Source: Lentisphaerota bacterium
Lineage (GTDB): Bacteria; Verrucomicrobiota; Kiritimatiellia; JAAZAB01
Reading direction: 5' to 3'
NCBI GenBank assembly: GCA_016182435.1
Contig: JACPGN010000108.1
Span: forward strand, 1 to 15,807
DNA: 15,807 bases
Numbering within the stretch: position 1 is the first letter of the stretch; each line of letters opens with the position of its first letter. The notes beneath the pieces are model-generated. The model was not told the origin of the DNA. It searched no databases and saw only the letters and a list, made by a program, of their open reading frames with translations. Shown here one piece after another: positions 1-7,734 of this stretch. The position numbers and the translations under genes are program-made.

Positions 1-1
1 G

Positions 2-1352
<1,351 letters not shown>

Positions 1353-1355
1353 ACT

Positions 1356-1418
1356 GATTGCGGATTTCGGATTTGTGAGTTCCGAATTCCTTCATCAACC
1401 ATTTGCCATCAACCATTA
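1356..1418. repeat. Degenerate heptanucleotide-phased repeat between argD and lysA
   Basis: From 1356 to 1418 the sequence can be cut into nine consecutive 7-mers with no register slip. The first group is GATTGCG, GATTTCG, GATTTGT; the next is GAGTTCC, GAATTCC; the last alternates ACCATTT and ACCATTA with GCCATCA. Neighbouring units differ by one or a few bases and the word drifts along the array. The array fills nearly all of the argD-lysA gap and carries no ribosome-binding site. A longer array of the same kind lies at 9798-9944. Confidence 0.6.
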
Positions 1419-1423
1419 TCTTC

Positions 1424-2683
1424 ATGGCTGCCCGCCTTAATCCGAATGTGGTTTATCTGCCGACGCGCGCCGTTCAGCGCGCGGCGCGGCTTTTCCCGAC
1501 CCCATTTTTTATTTACGAGGAAAGCCGCATCCGCGCTAACTGCGCGCGGTTTCGCGACACGTTCCGGCGCTTTTTCCCCGACTTTGCCCCGCTCTTTGCC
1601 CTCAAGGCCAATACCAACCCGGAGCTCCTGCGCATTATCTTTTCCGAAGGTTTCGGCGCGGACGCCTCCAGCGAGGCGGAAGCCTGGATTACCAAGCGCC
1701 TGGGCGGCTCTGGATTCTACACCGGCAACTACACCACCACGGCCGAGTTCCGCTTCGTGCTCAAAACCGGCTGCTTCCGGCTGAACCTGGATGATATCAG
1801 CATGTTGCCGATCATCCGCAAAATCGGCGTGCCCAAGTTCCTTTCGTTCCGCGTGAACCCGGGCTTGAGCCGGGGCGGCATGAAAAGCCTGTTCCTGGCC
1901 GGGCCCGACGCCAAGTTCGGCGTCCCCTTAAGCCGCATCGTAACTGCTTACCGGCAAGCTCGCGCCCTGGGCGTGCGGCGCTTCGGCATTCATGCCATGA
2001 CCGGCAGCAATGTGCTCGATGAGCGCTACTTCGAGGCCGTAGCCGCGAAACTGCTGGAAATTGCCGGCGCAGTCAAAAAGGCCATCGGCATTGATTTTGA
2101 GTGCCTCAACATCGGCGGCGGCTTTGGCGTCCCCTACCGCCCGGAACAGCCCAGCTTGGACCTCGAGCTGGTGGCCCGGGGCATTCGGCGCGCCTTCGAC
2201 CGGCAGTGCGCGCGGTTCGGCCTGCGCGCGCCCCAACTCATGGCGGAGCCGGGACGTTGGATCATGGCCGATACCGGCTGGCTGGTCGGGCGTGTTCACG
2301 TCATCAAGCGCAGTTACAAAACCTTCATCGGCCTCGATGCCGGCATGAACGACCTGCCCCGCCCGGCGATCTACGATGCCTACCATCACATCACGGTCGT
2401 CGGTAACACGCGGCGCGGCCGCCAGGAAACAGTGAACGTGGTGGGACGCCTGTGCGAGAACAACGATCAATTTGCGACGGATCGGCCTCTGCCGGCTGTG
2501 GCCGTGGGCGACCTGCTGGCCATCCACAACGCCGGCGCGCACGCCTACGCCATGGGCCACAATTACAATAACCGCCTGCGCAGCGCCGAGCTGCTGGTTA
2601 CGCGCACCGGCAGAATAAAGCAAATCCGCCGCGCGGAAACCATCCGCGATCTGTTCCGCACAACGGACCTTAAGGTGCGTTAA
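1424..2683 (+). CDS. lysA: Diaminopimelate decarboxylase (fold III PLP enzyme)
   Basis: The 419-residue protein belongs to the Orn/DAP/Arg decarboxylase group 2 family. It decarboxylates meso-diaminopimelate to lysine. Motifs in order: LFALKANTNPELL with PLP Lys61; a HAMTGSN segment near 190; the glycine-rich phosphate-binding NIGGGFGVPY (229-238); AEPGRW (274-279); GLDAGMNDLPRPAIYDAYHH (303-322), which is characteristic of LysA; VGRLCENNDQFATDRPLP (340-357) with Cys344-Glu345; and GAHAYAMGHNYNNRLRSAE near the C terminus. The CE-x-x-D and MNDL-RP motifs favour LysA over ornithine or carboxynorspermidine decarboxylases. The ATG at 1424 is preferred over an in-frame TTG at 1403 because the TTG lies inside the heptad repeat; neither has a clear Shine-Dalgarno site. 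No dap genes are in the window. Confidence 0.93.
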   Translation: MAARLNPNVVYLPTRAVQRAARLFPTPFFIYEESRIRANCARFRDTFRRFFPDFAPLFALKANTNPELLRIIFSEGFGADASSEAEAWITKRLGGSGFYTGNYTTTAEFRFVLKTGCFRLNLDDISMLPIIRKIGVPKFLSFRVNPGLSRGGMKSLFLAGPDAKFGVPLSRIVTAYRQARALGVRRFGIHAMTGSNVLDERYFEAVAAKLLEIAGAVKKAIGIDFECLNIGGGFGVPYRPEQPSLDLELVARGIRRAFDRQCARFGLRAPQLMAEPGRWIMADTGWLVGRVHVIKRSYKTFIGLDAGMNDLPRPAIYDAYHHITVVGNTRRGRQETVNVVGRLCENNDQFATDRPLPAVAVGDLLAIHNAGAHAYAMGHNYNNRLRSAELLVTRTGRIKQIRRAETIRDLFRTTDLKVR

Positions 2684-2722
2684 AGGATTGCCCAAAAAAT
2701 CAATCATAAGGCGGCGTGCAAA

Positions 2723-2827
2723 ATGCCCAAGCGCACCCCCATCAAGGCCGACTTTCTCAAGCGCCGCGCCCTGCTCCTGCCAAAGAAGCCCGCTATGACG
2801 ATTGAGATGAGGGCAGCAAATCGCTAA
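2723..2827 (+). other. Short possible ORF (34 codons), unassigned
   Basis: An ATG at 2723 opens a 34-codon frame starting MPKRTPIKADFLKRRALLL and ending at TAA 2825-2827, between lysA and the ATPase gene. AAGG at 2708-2711 is a weak ribosome-binding candidate. The peptide is very basic, with no signal sequence or recognised domain. It could be a real small protein, a remnant of a disrupted gene, or chance. I would not call it a gene without homologues. Confidence 0.18.
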
Positions 2828-2866
2828 TTGTAGAGTGAGAATAAAGACTGTAGTATTGCCGCTGCG

Positions 2867-3961
2867 ATGCGAAAATTGAACCACATAAACGTCCAGAACT
2901 TCAAATCCATCCGCAACCTGGATCTTGACCTGAAACCTCTTAATGTTTTTATTGGCGCTAATGGCGTTGGGAAATCCAACTTCATCGGCGTCTTCAAGTT
3001 CCTGAACCAGATTGTGGAGGCGAATCTGCAGGCGTATATTGGCGCCTGTGGCGGCGCGGAACGAATTCTATACTTCGGGCGGAAGACTTCTGAGTCGCTC
3101 TCGCTTGAACTATCCTTCGATGAGAGTGTGAACGGATACCAGTGCGTCCTAAAACCGACCGCCGAAGATTCCCTCATCCTTGATTCGGAGCAGGTGTGGT
3201 TCCATGACAAATCTCGTTATCCCCAACAACCATATAGAGAAAACATAGGTGCTGGACATCCGGAAACAAGACTTGAGCGGGCGGCTTCCTCCAGCCACGT
3301 AGCGGGATATGTTCTGTCTGATCTGAAGAGCTGGCAACTTTACCATTTTCACGACACCAGCGACAGCGCGAGGGTGAAACAGACAAGCGATATCGAGGAC
3401 AACCGCATTCTGCAGCCTGACGCGCGTAATCTTTCGGCGTTTCTATATCGTCTTCAGAAGAAGCATCCGGATTATTTCGAGAATATTCAGGACGCTGTTC
3501 GCATGGTGGCGCCCTTCTTTGACAGGTTCAATCTCCAGCCGTCGCGACTGAACGAAGATAAGATACGGCTTGAATGGAAAGAGAAGGGAACGGACACGTA
3601 TTTCAACGGATCTTCCATCTCTGACGGCACCCTTCGGTTTATCTGCCTGGCAACACTTCTTCTCCAACCCACGCTTCCCTCCGCCATTCTGTTGGATGAG
3701 CCCGAATTGGGGTTGCATCCTTACGCTATAACCGTCTTAGCGGGCATGTTGAAACAGGCGGCAACCAAGACTCAGGTCATGGTGGCAACTCAGTCCGTCA
3801 CGCTGGTTAACCAGTTTGAGATCGCCGATATCATTGTCGTGGAACGGCAAGATGGCCAAAACGTCTTTCGGCATCTCAAGACGGAAGATATGGCCAAATG
3901 GCTTGACGACTATGGTTTGGGCGATCTATGGGAGAAAAACGTTCTGGGAGGTCGCCCGTGA
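2867..3961 (+). CDS. AAA_21/RecF-like ATPase of the DUF4276-associated type
   Basis: This 364-residue ATPase belongs to the ABC/SMC-like AAA_21 group. The N terminus LNHINVQNFKSIRNLDLDL is the usual first strand of the family. Walker A is GANGVGKS (30-37), the signature-like segment SISDGTLRF is at 250-258, and Walker B with D-loop is ILLDEPELGLHP (274-285). ATQS at 307-310 stands where relatives have T-H-S. The C terminus WEKNVLGGRP runs with a 4-bp overlap (GTGA) into a DUF4276-like gene, the usual partner of this subgroup. Such pairs occur in defence-type islands, but the activity of this exact pairing is, as far as I know, not settled. GC looks lower than in lysA or uvrB, which suggests acquisition. 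No good Shine-Dalgarno precedes the ATG. With its partner broken, the ATPase may be a relic. Confidence 0.88.
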   Translation: MRKLNHINVQNFKSIRNLDLDLKPLNVFIGANGVGKSNFIGVFKFLNQIVEANLQAYIGACGGAERILYFGRKTSESLSLELSFDESVNGYQCVLKPTAEDSLILDSEQVWFHDKSRYPQQPYRENIGAGHPETRLERAASSSHVAGYVLSDLKSWQLYHFHDTSDSARVKQTSDIEDNRILQPDARNLSAFLYRLQKKHPDYFENIQDAVRMVAPFFDRFNLQPSRLNEDKIRLEWKEKGTDTYFNGSSISDGTLRFICLATLLLQPTLPSAILLDEPELGLHPYAITVLAGMLKQAATKTQVMVATQSVTLVNQFEIADIIVVERQDGQNVFRHLKTEDMAKWLDDYGLGDLWEKNVLGGRP

Positions 3962-4071
3962 AAACGGTTCATATCCTGGTTGAGGGGCCGACGGAAGAGG
4001 GATTCATAAGACACGTACTACAGCCGCATCTTTCTCAACATGACTGGGTGAATCGTTTGGAACGTGCTTGA
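3958..4071 (+). pseudogene. Truncated DUF4276-family gene (partner of the AAA_21 ATPase)
   Basis: A GTG start at 3958 overlaps the ATPase stop (GTGA). The product begins MKTVHILVEGPTEEGFIRHV and continues LQPHLSQHDW, the typical DUF4276 opening: a beta strand followed by the E-G-x-T-E-x-x-F acidic motif resembling the first motif of TOPRIM-like folds. After about residue 30 the similarity stops, the frame reads VNRLERA, and TGA follows at 4069. My recollection is that DUF4276 proteins are usually around 200 residues, so more than four fifths is missing. Nothing in 4072-4341 reads like the rest of the family. An internal deletion or replacement of the 3' end is the simplest reading. The frame stays open after the TGA to 4323, but that sequence does not resemble DUF4276. 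Confidence 0.75.
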
Positions 4072-4341
4072 GGTAGCGGCTTCACAGGATTCAGCGTTCT
4101 ATCAGGAAACACCCTGTCGGGGATAGTTCTGCTTGGTCTTTCCTTCACCATGCTTATTGCCGGTCTCCGGCGCAAGCCCGAGCAGAATGGCGGGGTCTCC
4201 GTGTCCTTCAACGGGATCCCATCTCTAAGCGAACGCGCGGCACGAAGCGCCAAACTCAAGCTGCGTTCCGTTGGTAACCTTGAAGCATTGAGTTCCTCTT
4301 CGAGGGCGCCAACGCGGCCTTGACCGGCGTTCACGTTCCCC
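4072..4341. other. Gene-free stretch after the truncated DUF4276 gene
   Basis: No convincing gene is seen. The plus frame of the truncated gene is open to a TGA at 4323 and would encode a hydrophobic run (SGIVLLGLSFTMLIAGL) followed by RRKPEQ, which looks like a transmembrane or C-terminal anchor segment, but it has no start codon with a ribosome site. A minus-strand frame (4035-4343) is arginine-rich and low in complexity. Either could be remnant or noncoding sequence. Confidence 0.4.
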
Positions 4342-4369
4342 ACGCTCTACGCTTTACGCTTCACGGTTC
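4342..4369. repeat. Short heptad repeat (four units) overlapping the 3' end of the amidotransferase gene
   Basis: Four consecutive 7-mers, ACGCTCT, ACGCTTT, ACGCTTC and ACGGTTC, run in register. The last one and a half units overlap the stop codon and last codons of the minus-strand amidotransferase gene. This is the same style of 7-nt repeat as at 1356-1418 and 9798-9944. Confidence 0.5.
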
Positions 4370-5056
4370 CAAGGCCCCGGCCAGGCGGAAGAAATTGAGC
4401 AGGATTCTCCGGCCGGCCAGATAGGGTTTCTGCCAGCATTCGGCGTGGAATTGCAAGCCGTAGAGCGGCCGAAGCCCATGCCGGATCATTTCATAGGCGC
4501 ACTCGGCGCTCCGCGCCAGATGGATAAAGCCCCGCGGCAGTTTCTTGATTTCGCACCAGTGGTCGGCCCGGACCCGGATGCGCCGAGGCAATCCCGCCAG
4601 GATCGGGTCCGGGTGCAGCAGGTCTACTGCCACAAAGGCGTCCGCGTAGTAATAACCGGGATGACCGTAAATGGCGCCGGTATCCAGCTCGCCCGGCCTT
4701 AGCCGGCGCATGGGTTCGTCCGGCAAGCGCCGGACTTTGCGCAGTTCGCGATTAAATGAGTGGCCAATTAACTGGTGGCCCTGGCAGACGGCCAGGAGCG
4801 GTATGGCGGTGGTGCGCAACAGGTCGTTCAGTCCGTATAAATCCCCCACGCGCACGCTCGGCCAGGGATCCGGCGAGCCAGTGATAAAAATGGCCTTGGG
4901 CTGCGCAGCGTTTACCGTGCCGGGGTTGGCATCGGCATAATGCATTGTTCGAACCGGGCAAGCCGTTAACTCTTCCAGCCGCCGTTTAAGCTCAGCGGCC
5001 CCATTCTGCCGCTCATATTCCCGGCGGTTCAACATGCTGATCATCAAAATCATCAT
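4361..5056 (-). CDS. Stand-alone class I glutamine amidotransferase-like protein
   Basis: The 231-residue protein has the class I glutamine amidotransferase (GATase1) fold. The nucleophile elbow is PLLAVCQGHQLIG (86-98) with Cys91. The other triad members are in LYGLQFHAECW (198-208), His204 and Glu206. The oxyanion-side segment AIFITGSPDPW (55-65) is also typical. The family hydrolyses glutamine and channels ammonia to a partner synthase. No synthase domain is fused and none is adjacent, so the acceptor is unknown. The residue set excludes DJ-1-like proteases, which lack the C-x-G-H-Q ... F-H-x-E pattern. ATG codons occur at 5056 and 5053; neither has a Shine-Dalgarno site. The start lies against a repeat island (5067-5296), which may have displaced the native leader. 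Confidence 0.85.
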   Translation of the reverse strand: MMILMISMLNRREYERQNGAAELKRRLEELTACPVRTMHYADANPGTVNAAQPKAIFITGSPDPWPSVRVGDLYGLNDLLRTTAIPLLAVCQGHQLIGHSFNRELRKVRRLPDEPMRRLRPGELDTGAIYGHPGYYYADAFVAVDLLHPDPILAGLPRRIRVRADHWCEIKKLPRGFIHLARSAECAYEMIRHGLRPLYGLQFHAECWQKPYLAGRRILLNFFRLAGALEP

Positions 5057-5066
5057 GGCGTAATGC

Positions 5067-5296
5067 GTCAGTTATTGGGGACTGATTGCCTGCCCGCAGT
5101 GCTGCGCACAGCGCTGCAGGCGGGTCATTCCCGACCTGATCGGGAATCCAGAATCAGAGTAAAATAAAACAATATCTGGATTCCCATTTTCATGGGAATG
5201 ACAGAGGGGGCTTGGTTCCCGCTGGAGTTTATCCCGTGCTTTGACACGGGGCGGGAATGACAGCATTGAAGATTACAACATACCCCAATAACTGAC
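5067..5296. repeat. 230-bp intergenic element with 14-bp perfect inverted ends
   Basis: GTCAGTTATTGGGG at 5067-5080 is matched exactly in inverse orientation by CCCCAATAACTGAC at 5283-5296. Inside are a 36-nt palindromic unit (5089-5124) and several GGGAATGAC/GTCATTCCC inverted copies (about 5125-5262), resembling the common dispersed hairpin repeats of the GGGAATCCAGA/GGGAATGAC type. CATGGCGTAATGC occurs as a 13-bp direct repeat outside both ends (5054-5066 and 5305-5317). There is no coding capacity. The layout is like a MITE or a cluster of REP-type repeats. It separates the start of the amidotransferase gene from the 3' end of the secreted-protein gene. Confidence 0.55.
5089..5124. repeat. 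36-nt palindromic repeat, copy 1
   Basis: This unit starts CCTGCCCGCAGTGCTGCGC and ends GCTGCAGGCGGG, so CCTGCCCGCAG can pair with the end. A second copy with three substitutions, G/A, C/T and C/T, is at 14359-14394. Two copies over 9 kb apart in different contexts mark a dispersed repeat rather than a local hairpin. Confidence 0.6.
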
Positions 5297-5303
5297 CGGT
5301 TAC

Positions 5304-6758
5304 TCATGGCGTAATGCTCACCGTGACGTGATCATAAACAAGGTCGGCATCGAGAATGCCGTTCCGGGCGTCAACGCCGAAGTAGAAATCATAGACGCCC
5401 GGGAACGGCGTCCAGTTATCTATGATGGTGAAATTCCTCAGATCAAAGAGCGTTCCCTGGTAGATCGGTCTGATATGGGAGATATCCGGTGCGTTCTGCC
5501 ATTGACCTAAGCTGTTAAGAAAGTAAATATCCGCGCCGGCCAGGGCTACTACCCACCAGTCGGCCTGATCGGCCGTGCCGGTTCCCGCCCCATAACTGAG
5601 CGCTATGCTGACTTCTTCGCCCACCGGGAGGGTCAGGTCTGCGCTCATCATGCCATTCGCCAATACAACCGGACCGCTGAGCGCAAAACCGGCATCCCCG
5701 GCGCTGAAATCACTTTTAGCGGTGGAATTGGTGGCCCTGACTAAGTAATAATACATGGTGTTCACAACAACATTAGAATCCGTGTAATTAGTGGCACTCA
5801 GCCCTTCGGCCATGAGCGTGGCCGAGACGAAGGTGTTGGTTGTATTGCGCCAGACTTCATAACCCGTGGCCGTGGCAACTGCCTCCCAGCTTATTCTGAC
5901 CCTGTCCGTATAGTTGCCATCGCTGGCAGCCACGCCGGTAGGCGCCCGCACGACGCCCACGGTAAATAAAAATTCCCAACGTCCGGAGGATTCCTGATAA
6001 ACAACAAAATCGGCCGAGCCGTTGCCGTCATAGTCGCCACCCAGTGCCTGATAGCCGGGGCCGCCCAATAAAGCAGGATAAGAGATAGTCGTATAACCAG
6101 AATCTGAAGCGCTAATTTGCCAATTGCCAGTTAACTCCTGGTAAACGGCCAGATCGTCTCGGCGATCCCCATCAAAATCTGCTGCTACCGCCGCCCAGCC
6201 CGGCCCGCCGAGAAGACTAGACAACTCCAGCATATAATATCCTGCACTGGAAAGCCGAACCTCCCAACTACTACTGGCGGAATCATAGGTCGTTGGATCG
6301 GCCAGACCGTCGCCATCAAAATCGGGTGCCAGCGCTGCCCAACCCAGACCGCCTAAAAAATTAACCCAACTAATGGTAGCGTATCCCGATCCAGACAACT
6401 TGATATTCCAATCGGCTCTGGCAGCATCATAAGTCATTGGGTCGGCTTTGCGGTCCCCGTCATAATCTCCCAGTATTGCTGTCAAGTTAGTATCACCGAA
6501 ACCGGTCATCCAGGTTACGACCGCACCTTGAGCTGCGGAAGCCAGCACCTTCCAGGTTCCCGTGGCCGGCTGATATATCGTCGGATCGGCGTAGCCATCG
6601 CCATCATAGTCGCCTATCACAGCGGTCCACCCCGGGCCGCCAAAATCCAGCAAAGTTGTTCCTGTGGCTGAAACTTTCGCAGCGCTTGCGGCAATAATGC
6701 CAATTCCCGCCACAAGTAACGCCAGCCACTTATTCACCGAATGATTGGTAATTTTCAT
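5304..6758 (-). CDS. Secreted FG-GAP/VCBS-like repeat protein with a fibronectin III domain
   Basis: The 484-residue protein starts with a clear signal peptide: MKITNHSVNK, a hydrophobic stretch (11-27) and a likely cleavage site near KVSATG (28-33). Five calcium-binding-like motifs of the D-x-D-G-D/N-x-x-x-D type follow. Their first aspartates are at 50, 98, 146, 194 and 242, exactly 48 residues apart, as in a beta-propeller made of FG-GAP/VCBS-like blades. Residues about 272-355 look like a fibronectin type III domain (APTGVAASDG ... ISWEAVATATGYEVWR). The C-terminal 120 residues form a beta-rich domain containing DFYFGVDARNGILDADLVYD, which I know only as a recurrent module at the ends of secreted proteins of PVC-type bacteria. 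No PEP-CTERM or membrane anchor is seen. GAGGG (complement of 6766-6770) lies 7 nt before the ATG. The 183-bp AT-rich leader up to hepT shows no feature I can name. Confidence 0.85.
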   Translation of the reverse strand: MKITNHSVNKWLALLVAGIGIIAASAAKVSATGTTLLDFGGPGWTAVIGDYDGDGYADPTIYQPATGTWKVLASAAQGAVVTWMTGFGDTNLTAILGDYDGDRKADPMTYDAARADWNIKLSGSGYATISWVNFLGGLGWAALAPDFDGDGLADPTTYDSASSSWEVRLSSAGYYMLELSSLLGGPGWAAVAADFDGDRRDDLAVYQELTGNWQISASDSGYTTISYPALLGGPGYQALGGDYDGNGSADFVVYQESSGRWEFLFTVGVVRAPTGVAASDGNYTDRVRISWEAVATATGYEVWRNTTNTFVSATLMAEGLSATNYTDSNVVVNTMYYYLVRATNSTAKSDFSAGDAGFALSGPVVLANGMMSADLTLPVGEEVSIALSYGAGTGTADQADWWVVALAGADIYFLNSLGQWQNAPDISHIRPIYQGTLFDLRNFTIIDNWTPFPGVYDFYFGVDARNGILDADLVYDHVTVSITP

Positions 6759-6941
6759 TGCTATGCCCTCTTGTTGAGCGCCTACATTCTTTTGTGTCCC
6801 TTATACCCTCTTATAGCGTGCCGCCCACCTGCACGAGCCAATAGCCAGGAATACATATTATTCTTAGCTTTAGTGTATAAGATACCAGCATCGTTTTAAA
6901 AAAGCAAGTATTCATTAGCGGGCCCTGTAATGTCTAGCCTA

Positions 6942-7289
6942 TTATGACGGCTTGTCCGGCGGCAACAGCAGTTCGATTTGGGCAACCAATGGGGGAAGAT
7001 CGTCTTGAACGGTTTCCCAGAGCACGTCGAGGTTAATGTCAAAATAGGCATGGACGAGACGATGACGCATGCCGATGATGTCGGCCCAGGGAACGGCCGG
7101 CAATTCATCTCGTGTTGTCTCGGCAGTCTGGTAGGCGGCTTCTCCAATGATCTCGATGTCTTTGACCAGCGACAACACCAGCATCCGGTTGCGGTCGAGA
7201 TCGCTGCGTGTTCGCTCCTTGGCGAACGAGATGGCTTCACGTGCAGCTTCCAACATGTGCCGTAAGCGAATTTCATCATCCTTGCGCAT
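6942..7289 (-). CDS. hepT: HepT-type toxin, HEPN RNase (DUF86)
   Basis: The 115-residue all-helical protein carries the HEPN catalytic motif R-x4-H-x-Y as RHRLVHAY (residues 75-82: Arg75, His80, Tyr82). In this family it cleaves RNA; in characterised MntA-HepT systems the partner neutralises it by adding AMP units to the motif tyrosine. [11 protein letters not shown] near 42-52 is also typical of HepT. The ATG at 7289 is chosen over one at 7310 because GGAGG (complement of 7296-7300) lies exactly 6 nt upstream. This start overlaps the mntA 3' end by 14 bp, so the two are translationally coupled with the antitoxin first. Motif and length are intact, so the toxin is probably functional. Confidence 0.92.
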   Translation of the reverse strand: MRKDDEIRLRHMLEAAREAISFAKERTRSDLDRNRMLVLSLVKDIEIIGEAAYQTAETTRDELPAVPWADIIGMRHRLVHAYFDINLDVLWETVQDDLPPLVAQIELLLPPDKPS

Positions 7290-7581
7290 ATTGGACCTCC
7301 GCCTCGTCAAGCACGTCTTGACGGAAATAGCGGCTCAAATCCTCGGGTGTGCGCAGGTCTGCCTTCCAGCCGCCCAGCAGGGCAGACAGTTCCCGTTCCA
7401 TGCGCGCCATCCCCAGAAGGCCGGGTGTGCGACCGGACTCGAACTCAACAAGAACGTCAATATCGCTCTCCGGCCCAAAATCGGAGCGCAGCGCGGAACC
7501 GAAAATAGCCAGGCGTCGGATCCCCCGCTCACGGCAAAAGGCCGCAATGCCATCCTTAGGAATAGATATCTGCTGATTCAT
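7276..7581 (-). CDS. mntA: MntA-type antitoxin, minimal nucleotidyltransferase
   Basis: The 101-residue protein is a minimal nucleotidyltransferase. It has the G-S-x10-D-x-D signature: [20 protein letters not shown] (residues 25-44: Gly28, Ser29, Asp40, Asp42), with a third acidic residue, Asp75, in [11 protein letters not shown]. Related MntA proteins transfer AMP to the HepT toxin and so silence it. AGGT/GGAGG-type sequence (GGAGGT, complement of 7588-7593) lies 6 nt before the ATG, and a strong promoter lies further upstream (7616-7643). It is the first gene of a two-gene unit with hepT. All catalytic residues are present. A free-standing housekeeping role is unlikely because of the coupled hepT. 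Confidence 0.92.
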   Translation of the reverse strand: MNQQISIPKDGIAAFCRERGIRRLAIFGSALRSDFGPESDIDVLVEFESGRTPGLLGMARMERELSALLGGWKADLRTPEDLSRYFRQDVLDEAEVQYAQG

Positions 7582-7615
7582 TCTCGCACCTCCATGGCTT
7601 TCAAACTACTAATAG

Positions 7616-7643
7616 ATTATCGCAGCAAACCGGGCCGCGTCAA
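7616..7643 (-). promoter_or_regulatory. Sigma-70-type promoter of mntA-hepT
   Basis: On the minus strand TTGACG (complement of 7638-7643) is followed after 16 bp by GATAAT (complement of 7616-7621). Each hexamer matches the consensus at 5 of 6 positions. Transcription would begin near 7609, giving a leader of about 28 nt that contains the mntA ribosome-binding site. Confidence 0.5.
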
Positions 7644-7649
7644 AGATTT

Positions 7650-7664
7650 TTCGCCGTCGGCGAA
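7650..7664 (-). terminator. Possible weak terminator after uvrB
   Basis: A perfect 7-bp inverted repeat (TTCGCCG/CGGCGAA around one base) lies 71 bp past the uvrB stop and just upstream of the mntA promoter. On the minus strand it is followed by AAATCTTT, not a clean T-run, and the loop is too small without fraying, so termination is uncertain. Confidence 0.25.
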
Positions 7665-7734
7665 CAAGCCTTCGGTCAGAATTGGATCGTGGTCCGCGCA
7701 GATTAGCGTGAGCTGTGGGCCAGGCGGAACTTAT

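Noticed and set aside
1928..2884. 318-codon minus-strand frame across lysA and the spacer
   Set aside because: Antisense shadow of lysA, which has clear family motifs; no homology-like features in the shadow.
4069..4323. Read-through or recoding of TGA at 4069
   Set aside because: TGA serves as a normal stop in neighbouring genes (for example the ATPase and the 5304-6758 gene), and the downstream frame does not resemble DUF4276.
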